A stretch of 64,000 nt of DNA, taken from contig NZ_NESM01000003.1 of assembly GCF_002778285.1 (NCBI RefSeq), positions 248,001 to 312,000 of the forward strand, in the 5' to 3' direction. The notes below the pieces were generated by a model. The model was not told where the DNA came from and ran no database searches. It saw only the letters and a list, made by a program, of their open reading frames with translations. Source of the stretch: Limnohabitans sp. 15K (lineage in GTDB: Bacteria > Pseudomonadota > Gammaproteobacteria > Burkholderiales > Burkholderiaceae_C). This document shows, piece by piece, positions 16,239 through 23,865 of the stretch; the stretch's first letter is position 1, and every line of letters starts with the position of its first letter. The position numbers and the translations under genes are program-made.

Positions 16239-16655
16239 ATGGAAAAATATATTAATAAGGCATTCTTTGCATTTGTTATGCTATTTTTTTCGTCAGTACA
16301 TTCCTACGGCCAAGAATTCCCATTTAGTCTTTCATGTGCAGGTAGTGGAACATCAGGTGGCAATCAATTAAATGTAAATTTTGAAAACTTTTTAATTGGT
16401 TCGGGATCTGTTGATGGCGTGCCGATAGTGTTTAGTAATCAGCTTTCGGGAGGGGATGCATCTTACAATTTAATTGGTTGGCCGCGTGTACAAGATACTG
16501 GTAATGCGCGTGATATTAAACATAAAATAGAAATATCTATTAATAGGTATAATGGGAATTATGCTATGACTATTTCTAGAGTTGGTGGTGCAGATGGAGT
16601 GACAGGTAGATCAAGCGGTCAATGTGTAAAAAATCAAAGTTCACAAAAGTTTTAG
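16239..16655 (+). CDS. Exported AT-rich protein, unknown cargo
   Basis: A 138-residue protein with a signal peptide (FFAFVMLFFSSVHSYG) and a Gly/Ser/Asn-rich mature region predicted to be beta-rich (SLSCAGSGTSGGNQLNVNFENFLIG). Two cysteines remain after cleavage, one near each end. The codons are strikingly AT-rich compared with host genes, a sign of recent or foreign origin. No family is recognised. No strong ribosome site is seen before ATG 16239, but the preceding stretch is extremely AT-rich, which can substitute. Confidence 0.6.
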   Translation: MEKYINKAFFAFVMLFFSSVHSYGQEFPFSLSCAGSGTSGGNQLNVNFENFLIGSGSVDGVPIVFSNQLSGGDASYNLIGWPRVQDTGNARDIKHKIEISINRYNGNYAMTISRVGGADGVTGRSSGQCVKNQSSQKF

Positions 16656-16696
16656 GTCGCATTATTAGTGTTTATCTAAATAACTTTAGAAAATAA

Positions 16697-16789
16697 TTAT
16701 TTCAGCAGTAATGGCTTGCCGCACTCCTTGTCCATTATTTCTTTAGCACCTGCTCCACAGAATGAATTAGCACACAGACCTAAAATCAC
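16697..16789 (-). CDS. Possible 30-residue ORF (doubtful)
   Basis: In the 208-base gap between the cargo and polymerase-like genes, the minus strand has a GTG-started frame of 30 codons, with hydrophobic start ILGLCANSFCGAGA and end MDKECGKPLLLK. It looks protein-like, but there is no ribosome site and an in-frame stop lies just upstream. It may be a fragment of an older gene. The rest of 16656-16863 shows nothing I can name apart from one TTAGGTA at 16799-16805. Confidence 0.2.
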   Translation of the reverse strand: MILGLCANSFCGAGAKEIMDKECGKPLLLK

Positions 16790-16863
16790 GCATCGTGGTT
16801 AGGTAGGGTTGTAATGTGAATCTGCGGTTACTAGTAATGCTTTCCTGTCTTACTGTCTGTCCC

Positions 16864-18060
16864 CTATCTACTACTCTTCTTCTCTACCTTAGTCTTAGCA
16901 CCGTCTATGACATTGTTAGCCCATTGCTTAGCCATCTGATCCCACAGCCAGCTCTCGTTGTCAGCAGTCGTTATGAATGAGTCATGAACTGGTAACACAA
17001 CTATCCCTTTATTAGCTCCTGCTTCCATGATTTCTAGTGCTATCTGACCTTCTAGACTTTGCAGCATGACACCTACACCTGTGAACAGGGGTAGTCCCTC
17101 ATACAAGCTGGTTGCAGCCAACTTGATCTTGTTGAACAACTCCTTATTGAACCTCTTACGCTTTAGCGAGTTGAAGGCTTTAACCTCTGAATCTGCCCCC
17201 AAACTGGCTGTAGTGAACACCTTGATTTGATCCCGACTACATTCTGAAATCTCAGCTATCGCAAGGTAAGGATCATCCGGTAGCGGTTGTCCCAGCATTG
17301 CAATGAGCATCATCAAGTGATTGGATTTGTAATCCAGTTCCACGGTCTCCTTGCCATCAATGAGCATCTGTGCACGGAGCTCCTTGGGCATGTTCTGGAA
17401 CCTTGTGTACACCCGCCCGCTGTAGACGGGGTTTTTCTTGTACATAACCCTGATAGGGCCTCTTTGTTGCCAATGGTGATCTTTTAGGAACCTGTTGATC
17501 CTTGTTACCCGACTGACATCAGGGTGGTCTTCGCTCAGGGTGTCGGCCTTGTATGGGAAGTCAGTTAGTACAACCTGTGCTGCATCTTCGTCCCAGCCAA
17601 AGTCCACTGCCTCCGCAATCTTTAGAGCATCAACTCTCTGTGCCAGCTTGTCAGTTCCAAAGACTCGCGTCAATCTTGAGAATCCTCCGGGACCGTTGTA
17701 AACGCCCTTCATTTGGACTATCAGACCATCTTCAACAAGACGGTCGAGCGCGGGGACAGTGAATTTGTAAGTCAGACCACAGCTGCTCCAATAAGAGGCC
17801 TTCTGAAACGACTGCGTGCCCCTTGGTATGGCGGTATGGACCTTACGAACGCTGTTGTAGACCACATTCAAAAGGATCTGCCTGTACACATCGCGTAGGT
17901 CATGCCTTTGATCTTTGGTCAACTTTGTCGGATGAGTATCGATTAGTTCTTTAAGTAAATCCTTGAGGGCTGACTGCTGCTCCCCAATGACATTCAGTTG
18001 CATTGGTTCCAATGGCAGTGAGTAGTCCAAATCCTCAGGTGGATGACCAAATGAACTCAT
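16864..18060 (-). CDS. Putative single-subunit polymerase-palm protein, replication-type, of the element
   Basis: The 398-residue protein has a wHTH-like region (about 88-135, GLTYKFTVPALDRLVEDGLI). The C-terminal half shows three spaced blocks like family-A DNA polymerases and T7-type RNA polymerases: VELDYKSNH (239-248; D243, motif A-like), DQIKVFTTASLGAD (277-290, motif B-like) and VLPVHDSFI (355-363; D360, motif C HDSF). MLIAMLG after motif A fits the hydrophobic helix there. It could be a replicase, primase or RNA polymerase. ATG 18058-18060 follows GGAGAA. It lies 62 bases after the integrase gene on the same strand. Assignment is by motif only. Confidence 0.6.
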   Translation of the reverse strand: MSSFGHPPEDLDYSLPLEPMQLNVIGEQQSALKDLLKELIDTHPTKLTKDQRHDLRDVYRQILLNVVYNSVRKVHTAIPRGTQSFQKASYWSSCGLTYKFTVPALDRLVEDGLIVQMKGVYNGPGGFSRLTRVFGTDKLAQRVDALKIAEAVDFGWDEDAAQVVLTDFPYKADTLSEDHPDVSRVTRINRFLKDHHWQQRGPIRVMYKKNPVYSGRVYTRFQNMPKELRAQMLIDGKETVELDYKSNHLMMLIAMLGQPLPDDPYLAIAEISECSRDQIKVFTTASLGADSEVKAFNSLKRKRFNKELFNKIKLAATSLYEGLPLFTGVGVMLQSLEGQIALEIMEAGANKGIVVLPVHDSFITTADNESWLWDQMAKQWANNVIDGAKTKVEKKSSR

Positions 18061-18121
18061 TTATTCTCCAAGTAATTCGATAAATTCAGGGCTATAGAGG
18101 GTGCTTAACTGACCCTCACAT

Positions 18122-19453
18122 TCACTTTTCCAGCCAGTCGTATGCCTTACCTAACCATTCAAGCTTTAGTTCCACTGGGTAACCCTGCCCATAGTGGACC
18201 GATACATCATGGCTTGATGACCAGCCCCCGATTTCCTTAGCCACGGACTCCGGGCACATCACTGCCCGTAACTGATCTCTCATCGCATGACGGAAACAAT
18301 GCATGGATTTACCCTCCACGTGTTTCTTCGCCCATTTGTTCAAGGTGGCAGAGGCAGAATCAGCGTTGGTTCCTTCGGAACTGGCATAGCTCGGAAACAG
18401 GTAATCTCCCATCACAGCATTGGCTTGCTTCGTCAAGGCTTCAAAGGCTAGCTCAAGCAATGGAACCACTCGGTTTGATTGCTCGGTTTTGACGGAGCGC
18501 GACGAGTGCTCACGAATATGGATGCTCCTAGCCACGGGATCAAAGTCATCTCCACGTAGGCCTACTATCTCAGCAAGGCGAGCACCTGTAAGGGCAAGTA
18601 AAAGGACAATCCTGCGCTGTTCATCGTCTAACCTGAGCGCCTCAGTCACCAGCAACTGAATCTCATCTTTTGCGTAGGGAATCCTATTCTTAGAGTTGCG
18701 ATTGGAGAGCTTGATTTCAAGTCCTGCAAACTCATTAGGAATGCCAAGGGACAGTTCACGTATAGCCTTAGCGAACACAGCCCTAAGGACATTGATTTCA
18801 CGCTTCACCGTTGAAGGTGCAACCCCAGAGGCTAGTCGGTGGTCTCTGTATTTCTTAGCATCCAAGCGAGACACGGCCTTGATAGGTACATCCCCGAGCA
18901 GATCAACAAGCTTGTTCCAGTGTTGACGCTGAGCCTCAATGAATTTCTTGTCGCTTCCCTTGGAATGGTTATCAAGGTAAATGGGGAATGCTTCAGACAA
19001 AAGAACTGGCAGCGTGTTGTTCAAGGCTGCAAATGCGGCAGTTGTTGCCGCTGAAGGTTCATAGTCTCTCTCAGACAGAAAGTCATGCAGAAGATCTGCT
19101 GCGTTGAGCGTTTCGGTTCTACCGTTGCCGTGGGATGTAACGTGGTCGTTGAGACCATCACCCGGGCGCATACCTGCCATTTCAAGGAGAGCTACCCCGG
19201 AAAGTTTAGCTTCGGTGGGTGTAATGGTTGAGTCTTCCTTCATCGCCCGAAACAAGGCGGAGTATTTTTTGTCCAGACGGTGACACTGCAAGGCTAGGTT
19301 TCCGTTGTGCTCATGTAGCCGGACTTTTATGGTCGCTTTCCCGCAGCGACTTCTCAAGGCCAATGGCACAGCCTTTTGGAAGTACGGGAGACCGTTATTG
19401 ATGGTGTAGCCGTTCACAATGATTGTGATGCTACCAAATTGGAGTGTGGACAT
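18122..19453 (-). CDS. int: Tyrosine recombinase (integrase) of the element
   Basis: A 443-residue phage-type integrase. A SAM-like core-binding region (about 150-235) precedes the catalytic domain, with R292 (LTGARLAEIVGL), K322, H385-x-x-R388 (HCFRH), W411 (GGWSSSHDVS) and nucleophile Y421 (VHYGQGY) all present, so it should be active. The N-terminal 60 residues resemble an AP2/arm-binding domain. The gene sits 81 bases from attR and is transcribed away from it, the standard arrangement for tRNA-targeting integrases. Confidence 0.95.
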   Translation of the reverse strand: MSTLQFGSITIIVNGYTINNGLPYFQKAVPLALRSRCGKATIKVRLHEHNGNLALQCHRLDKKYSALFRAMKEDSTITPTEAKLSGVALLEMAGMRPGDGLNDHVTSHGNGRTETLNAADLLHDFLSERDYEPSAATTAAFAALNNTLPVLLSEAFPIYLDNHSKGSDKKFIEAQRQHWNKLVDLLGDVPIKAVSRLDAKKYRDHRLASGVAPSTVKREINVLRAVFAKAIRELSLGIPNEFAGLEIKLSNRNSKNRIPYAKDEIQLLVTEALRLDDEQRRIVLLLALTGARLAEIVGLRGDDFDPVARSIHIREHSSRSVKTEQSNRVVPLLELAFEALTKQANAVMGDYLFPSYASSEGTNADSASATLNKWAKKHVEGKSMHCFRHAMRDQLRAVMCPESVAKEIGGWSSSHDVSVHYGQGYPVELKLEWLGKAYDWLEK

Positions 19454-19459
19454 TGGCTC

Positions 19460-19495
19460 TACCTAGGAAATACCTAAACAAGGTGTCCTTGGCAG
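19460..19495. promoter_or_regulatory. Candidate integrase arm-type sites, right end
   Basis: TACCTAG (19460-19466), TACCTAA (19471-19477) and CTTGGCAG (19488-19495) repeat strings from the left end. The sites lie between the integrase start and attR, where they could both bind integrase and autoregulate it. Confidence 0.4.
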
Positions 19496-19534
19496 TGCTA
19501 AGTAGTTGAGGCGTATAGATATTTTTTCTATAGC

Positions 19535-19609
19535 TGGTGCCCCCGACAGGAATCGAACCTGTATCACTCCCTTAGGAGGGGAGAGTTCTATCCATTGAAC
19601 TACGGTGGC
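19535..19609 (-). tRNA. tRNA-Arg (CCU anticodon), integration target
   Basis: A 75-nt cloverleaf on the minus strand with encoded CCA. D-stem GTTC/GAAC, anticodon stem CTCCC/GGGAG with loop CTCCTAA (anticodon CCT at 34-36) and T-stem ACAGG/CCTGT are all intact. The acceptor stem GCCACCG/CGGGGGC pairs except for A4 opposite G69. Nucleotides 38-75 are the element's attR copy. The 5' half is original host sequence. Confidence 0.95.
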
Positions 19610-19663
19610 TTAGAGCGTGGGAGATTGTAAGCGGGCACAAGCGATGGCCGCTTCAGGCAAAAC

Positions 19664-20848
19664 TCACTTGCTGAGCATGCGCATGGCGTCTTCTAAGCCC
19701 TTGAGCGTCAGCGGGAACATGCGGTTGCTCATGAGCTGCTGGATGATGGAAATGCTTTGGCGGTATTGCCAAACACCCTGCGGCTCGGGGTTGATCCAGG
19801 CGAACTTGGGGAAGGTGTGTGTCAAGCGCTGCAGCCACTCGGCCCCAGCTTCTTCGTTGTTGTATTCAACGCTGCCGCCTTTTTGCAAAATTTCGTAGGG
19901 GCTCATGGTGGCGTCCCCGATGAAGATCAGTTTGTAGTCTTTGTTGTACTTGCGCAAGATGTCCCAGGTCGGGAACTTCTCGGCGTAGCGGCGCTTGTTG
20001 TTCTTCCACATGAAGTCATAGACGCAGTTGTGGAAGTAATAAAAATCAAGGTGCTTGAATTCGGCCTTCACCGCCGAAAACATCTCTTCGACGCGGGCGA
20101 TGTGGTCGTCCATGGTGCCGCCCACGTCCATCAACAGCAGCACTTTGACGTTGTTGTGGCGCTCCGGGCGCATCAAAATGTCCAGATATCCTGCGTTAGC
20201 TGCCGTTTTGCGGATGGTGCCGTCCAGGTCCAGCTCTTCCACCGAACCCTCGCGTGCGAAGCGGCGCAGGCGGCGCAGCGCCACCTTGATGTTGCGCGTG
20301 CCCAGCTCTTGTTGGTCGTCGTAGTCTTTGTAGGCGCGCTGTTCCCACACCTTAACTGCACTGCGGTTGCCACCCTTGCCGCCAATGCGGATGCCTTGGG
20401 GGTTCTGGCCGCCATTGCCAAAAGGCGATGTGCCACCCGTGCCGATCCACTTGTTGCCGCCTTCATGGCGTTCTTTTTGCTCTTCGAGGCGCTTCTTCAA
20501 AGTGTCCATCAACTCGTCCCAGCCCATTTTCTCGATGGCGGCTTTTTGCTCGGGTGTGAGTTCTTTCTGGAGGATTTTTTCGAGCCAGTCGAGTGGCACT
20601 TCTTTGGTGAAGTCGGTCAACATTTCCACGCCCTTGAAGTAGGCGCCGAAAGCCTTGTCGAACTTGTCGAAATGCTTTTCGTCCTTGACCATCACGGTGC
20701 GGGCGAGGTGGTAAAAATCGTCGATGCTGCAGGCGTCTGATGCCGGGCCAACCACATTGGCCTGCAAGGCTTCGAGCAGCGTGAGGTACTCGCGCACCGA
20801 GACGGGCAGCTTGGCGGCACGCAGGGTGTAGAAAAAATCGATCAGCAT
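19664..20848 (-). CDS. VWA-domain (CoxE-like) protein, partner of MoxR ATPase
   Basis: A 394-residue protein. The N-terminal half is helical and the C-terminal half (about 235-394) is a von Willebrand A domain with MIDAS-like DVGGTMDDHI starting at D241. The usual DxSxS is replaced by DxGGT, as in CoxE/YehP-type proteins. A glycine-rich linker (about 130-165) joins the halves. Such proteins act with a MoxR AAA+ ATPase in metal-centre insertion or complex remodelling; the MoxR gene is at the head of the same operon (22564). Confidence 0.85.
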   Translation of the reverse strand: MLIDFFYTLRAAKLPVSVREYLTLLEALQANVVGPASDACSIDDFYHLARTVMVKDEKHFDKFDKAFGAYFKGVEMLTDFTKEVPLDWLEKILQKELTPEQKAAIEKMGWDELMDTLKKRLEEQKERHEGGNKWIGTGGTSPFGNGGQNPQGIRIGGKGGNRSAVKVWEQRAYKDYDDQQELGTRNIKVALRRLRRFAREGSVEELDLDGTIRKTAANAGYLDILMRPERHNNVKVLLLMDVGGTMDDHIARVEEMFSAVKAEFKHLDFYYFHNCVYDFMWKNNKRRYAEKFPTWDILRKYNKDYKLIFIGDATMSPYEILQKGGSVEYNNEEAGAEWLQRLTHTFPKFAWINPEPQGVWQYRQSISIIQQLMSNRMFPLTLKGLEDAMRMLSK

Positions 20849-20863
20849 GACGTGTCTCCGTGC

Positions 20864-21475
20864 TCAGGCCCGAACGCGAGCGAGTTGGTAGTCCAAATGC
20901 GTTTTCACATTGGGCCATTCGCTGGCCACGATGCTGTAAACGCAGGTGTCGCGCAGTGCACCGGGTGCCATGGGATGTGGGTTGATCTGGTGGCTGCGCA
21001 ACACACCGTCGAGCTTGGCACCCAAGCGCTCGATGGCGCGGCGGCTTTGCTGGTTGAAGAAGTGGGTGCGGAATTCCACTGCGATGCAGTTCAGTTGCTC
21101 AAAGGCGTAGGCCAAGAGCAGGCGTTTGGCCTCTGTGTTGAGCGGGCTGCGCTGCACACTTTGGCGGTACCAGGTGGAGCCGATTTCAACGCGGCGGTTG
21201 GCGGCGTCAATGTTCATGAAGGTGGTCATACCCACAGCGCGGCCGGAGGCTGGCTCGATCACGGCAAAAGGGCACATGCTGCCTTTGGCTTGCAGGTCCA
21301 AGCGGCGTGTGATTTCTGCGCTCATGCTCTCTGGCGTGGGGATGACGGTGTACCAGTGGTTCCAGAGTTCACCATCGCGCACGGCCTCTACCAAGGCTTC
21401 GTGGTGCGCGTGCGACAAAGGTGCGAGCTGCACATGTTGACCCGAGAGCGAGATGGGCGCGATCCAAGAATTCAT
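20864..21475 (-). CDS. GNAT-family N-acetyltransferase (RimJ-like)
   Basis: A 203-residue acetyltransferase resembling the RimJ/RimL subgroup. The acetyl-CoA binding core is seen as VGMTTFMNIDAANRRVEIG and the later helix NTEAKRLLLAYAFEQLNC, followed by NQQSRRAIERLGAKLDGVLR. The substrate is unknown; N-terminal or small-molecule amine acetylation is typical. ATG 21473-21475 overlaps the stop of the upstream small gene as ATGA. It sits between moxR and the VWA gene, in the same operon. Confidence 0.85.
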   Translation of the reverse strand: MNSWIAPISLSGQHVQLAPLSHAHHEALVEAVRDGELWNHWYTVIPTPESMSAEITRRLDLQAKGSMCPFAVIEPASGRAVGMTTFMNIDAANRRVEIGSTWYRQSVQRSPLNTEAKRLLLAYAFEQLNCIAVEFRTHFFNQQSRRAIERLGAKLDGVLRSHQINPHPMAPGALRDTCVYSIVASEWPNVKTHLDYQLARVRA

Positions 21476-21711
21476 GAGGGGTCCGTGTCGCTGTCTTGGG
21501 TTTTTTGTTTCGCGCGCCAAAAGCGGGCCAAGTGCAAACCGCCGCCTCCGCCCAGACCCACCAGCAAAATGCCGCCAATGCTGGCGTTGTCGTAACCTGC
21601 GCTGAAGATGTTCAGGCCCAACAACTTGCCAGCCCAATAGCCTGCCAGCGCACCACCGACAAAGCCCACAGCGTCAGAAATGCCTTCAATCAAAGGGTTG
21701 GGGCTGCTCAT
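21472..21711 (-). CDS. Small glycine-rich membrane protein, unknown
   Basis: A 79-residue protein with two hydrophobic, glycine-patterned segments (AVGFVGGALAGYWAGKLLGL and GGILLVGLGGGGGLHLARF), probably two membrane helices with Gly zippers, and a charged C-terminus. I do not recognise a named family. It starts 10 bases after moxR and its stop overlaps the GNAT start, so it is clearly part of the operon. Confidence 0.7.
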   Translation of the reverse strand: MSSPNPLIEGISDAVGFVGGALAGYWAGKLLGLNIFSAGYDNASIGGILLVGLGGGGGLHLARFWRAKQKTQDSDTDPS

Positions 21712-21721
21712 CGTGTCTGGA

Positions 21722-22564
21722 TCAGCGGTTGCGCTGGTTCATGAACACCAGCTTTTCAAACAAAGTCACGTCTTGTTCGTTTTTGAGCAAGGCGCCCACC
21801 AGCGGCGGCACAGACACTTTTTGGTCCGCGCTTTGCAAGGCTTCGAGCGGAATGTCTTCTGCCACCAGCAGTTTTAACCAGTCGAGCAATTCGCTGGTGG
21901 AAGGCTTTTTCTTCAGGCCGGGCAGGCCGCGCACGTCATAAAAGGTTTTGAGTGCCAGGGCCAGAAGGTCTTTCTTGAGCGTGGGGAAATGCACGTCCAC
22001 GATCTGCTTCATGGTTTCGGCTTCTGGGAACTTGATGTAGTGGAAGAAGCAGCGGCGCAAGAAGGCGTCAGGCAATTCTTTTTCGTTGTTCGAGGTGATG
22101 AACACCAGCGGACGGGTCTTGGCTTTGATCAGCTGGCGCGTCTCATAGCAATAAAACTCCATGCGGTCGATCTCGCGCAACAGGTCGTTCGGGAACTCGA
22201 TGTCGGCTTTGTCGATCTCGTCGATCAAGATGGCGACTGGGGTTTCAGACGTGAAGGCCTGCCAAAGCACACCCTTGATGATGTAGTTCTCGATGTCTTT
22301 GACTTTTTCTTCACCCAGCTGGCTGTCGCGCAGACGGCTCACCGCATCGTATTCGTACAAGCCTTGCTGCGCTTTGGTGGTCGATTTGATGTGCCACTGC
22401 AGCAGCGGGAGGCCCAGGGCTTCGGCCACTTCTTCAGCCAACATGGTTTTGCCAGTGCCAGGTTCGCCTTTGACCAGCAGTGGACGCTTGAGGGTGATGG
22501 CGGCGTTCACGGCCAGCATCAGGTCCGGTGTGGCGACGTAGTTTTCGGTGCCTTGGAATTTCAT
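21722..22564 (-). CDS. MoxR-family AAA+ ATPase
   Basis: A 280-residue AAA+ ATPase with Walker A GEPGTGKT (33-40), Walker B ILIDEIDKAD, sensor I FITSNNEKELP and arginine-rich DAFLRRCFF. MoxR ATPases remodel or activate protein complexes together with a VWA protein, and here the partner is encoded at 19664. The promoter must lie in the 106 bases shared with the divergent cytochrome c4 gene. The cellular target is unknown. Confidence 0.92.
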   Translation of the reverse strand: MKFQGTENYVATPDLMLAVNAAITLKRPLLVKGEPGTGKTMLAEEVAEALGLPLLQWHIKSTTKAQQGLYEYDAVSRLRDSQLGEEKVKDIENYIIKGVLWQAFTSETPVAILIDEIDKADIEFPNDLLREIDRMEFYCYETRQLIKAKTRPLVFITSNNEKELPDAFLRRCFFHYIKFPEAETMKQIVDVHFPTLKKDLLALALKTFYDVRGLPGLKKKPSTSELLDWLKLLVAEDIPLEALQSADQKVSVPPLVGALLKNEQDVTLFEKLVFMNQRNR

Positions 22565-22622
22565 GGTGAACAGTTCTCAAAAACAGGAATAAAGCTTCTC
22601 AGGATTATGAGGGCCAGCCCGA

Positions 22623-22648
22623 TATAATCCGCACTTGATTTTTATCAA
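22623..22648 (+). promoter_or_regulatory. Cytochrome c4 promoter with perfect FNR/Anr-type box
   Basis: TATAAT (22623-22628) is a good -10 for the cytochrome c4 gene. Starting about 7 bases later, TTGATTTTTATCAA (22635-22648) matches the TTGAT-N4-ATCAA consensus perfectly. At that position FNR/Anr would cover the start point and repress, lowering cytochrome c4 when oxygen is scarce. Confidence 0.6.
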
Positions 22649-22670
22649 TCACTTAGATTGTGTGAGCAAA

Positions 22671-23330
22671 ATGAACAAGCTGTTGACCTCGATGTTTGCC
22701 TTGGCTGTCGCTTCCGTGACCGCCGTCTCCGTCCATGCCCAGGAAATCAAGGGCGATGCCAAAGCCGCTGAGCAAAAAATCGCCATGTGCATTGGTTGCC
22801 ACGGCATCAAAGGCTACCAAGCCAGCTTCCCTGAGGTCTATCGCGTGCCGATGATCTCTGGTCAAAACGCCAAATACATCGTGAACGCTTTGACTGCCTA
22901 CCAAAAAGGCGAGCGCAAGCACCCCACCATGCGCGGCATTGCTGCCAGCTTGACGGACCAAGACATGGCCGATCTGGGCGCTTACTACGAGCAGCACGGA
23001 AAAACCGAGCCTGTGGCCACGACACCCAAGACGCCTGATGCCAAAGTGGCCGCCTTGTTGCAAAAGGGCGCTTGTATCTCTTGCCACGGTGACAACTTCT
23101 CCAAGCCTGTTGACCCGAGCTACCCCAAGATTGCTGGCCAACACAAAGATTTCTTGTTTGTCGCGCTCAAGTCTTACAAAGTGGAAAACCAAGCCACTTG
23201 GGGCCGCAACAACGGTGTGATGGGCGGTATTGCCAAGCAGTTCTCGAATGCAGAACTCAAAGCGATTGCCGGTTATGTTGGTTCTTTGGATGGCAACATG
23301 AAAGTGGTGCCCCAGTCCAAGTTCCGCTGA
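22671..23330 (+). CDS. Dihaem cytochrome c4
   Basis: A 219-residue periplasmic cytochrome with signal peptide (ending AVSVHAQ) and two similar haem domains, motifs CIGCH and CISCH. Met ligand regions HPTMRGIA and GVMGGIAKQ follow each. Cytochrome c4 carries electrons from the bc1 complex to terminal oxidases (often cbb3). ATG 22671 lacks a strong ribosome site. Divergent from moxR and followed by a strong terminator, so it is monocistronic. Confidence 0.92.
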   Translation: MNKLLTSMFALAVASVTAVSVHAQEIKGDAKAAEQKIAMCIGCHGIKGYQASFPEVYRVPMISGQNAKYIVNALTAYQKGERKHPTMRGIAASLTDQDMADLGAYYEQHGKTEPVATTPKTPDAKVAALLQKGACISCHGDNFSKPVDPSYPKIAGQHKDFLFVALKSYKVENQATWGRNNGVMGGIAKQFSNAELKAIAGYVGSLDGNMKVVPQSKFR

Positions 23331-23347
23331 TCAGAGCCTCTTCAAGC

Positions 23348-23376
23348 AAAAAGCCAGTCTGTTGACTGGCTTTTTT
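23348..23376 (+). terminator. Rho-independent terminator after cytochrome c4
   Basis: Stem AGCCAGTC (23352-23359) / GACTGGCT (23364-23371) with loop TGTT, preceded by A-run and followed by six T. It can serve both strands. Confidence 0.92.
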
Positions 23377-23437
23377 CATGGGCTCGGGCGTTGAGGGCAA
23401 CGCCGTCGGCAATTTGGGCTGACGCCCAAGAGCCCGT

Positions 23438-23761
23438 TCAGGCTTGGCCGTTGATAACCTGTTGCAGTTCACCCGATTCGTACATTTCCATCATGATGTC
23501 CGAGCCGCCGACGAACTCGCCTTTGACATAAAGCTGGGGGATGGTGGGCCAGTTGCTGTATTCCTTGATGCCCTGGCGGATCTCGGCGTCGTCCAGCACG
23601 TTCACGGTTTTGACGGTTTTCGTGTCCACGCCCACGGCTTTGAGGATCTGGATGGCGCGGCCGGAAAAACCACACATCGGGAAGCTGGCGCTGCCCTTCA
23701 TGAAGAGGGTGATCTCATTGCCTTTGACGAGTTCGTCGATGCGTTTCTGGGTGTCGCTCAT
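23438..23761 (-). CDS. grxD: Monothiol glutaredoxin (Grx4 type)
   Basis: A 107-residue glutaredoxin with active site CGFS (C30) and the glutathione-binding WPTIPQLYVKGEFVGGSDI segment. Monothiol CGFS glutaredoxins carry and deliver [2Fe-2S] clusters rather than reduce disulfides. It is the last gene of the hemA-prfA-prmC-grxD operon. About 100 non-coding bases separate it from prmC; nothing notable is seen there. Confidence 0.95.
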   Translation of the reverse strand: MSDTQKRIDELVKGNEITLFMKGSASFPMCGFSGRAIQILKAVGVDTKTVKTVNVLDDAEIRQGIKEYSNWPTIPQLYVKGEFVGGSDIMMEMYESGELQQVINGQA

Positions 23762-23865
23762 GGTCTTTACTCCAAATGGTGCCGTTTTAATGGGTTGGAT
23801 TATCCCTCTGATTGAAAGTCTGCTTTGATCAGAGGGCTGTTGGGTGTCGGTGTCTGTGCGAGATG

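Larger units (their letters stand above)
15441..19572. mobile_element. 4.1 kb integrative element in tRNA-Arg(CCU)
   Basis: The element is bounded by a perfect 38-bp direct repeat (15441-15478 and 19535-19572) formed from the tRNA-Arg 3' half, with a period of 4,094 bases. Contents from left: XRE repressor, two exported small proteins, a polymerase-palm-like protein and a tyrosine integrase next to attR. Base composition is visibly richer in A+T than the flanks, strongest around 16180-16700. There are no capsid, relaxase or conjugation genes, so it would need a helper to move between cells, or be a minimal satellite or integrated plasmid. Confidence 0.92.

Noticed and set aside
23414..23429. 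Hairpin TTGGGC/GCCCAA after grxD as a terminator
   Set aside because: Stem is only 6 bp and no T-run follows on the minus strand; the strong terminator at 23348-23376 is close by and can serve both genes.
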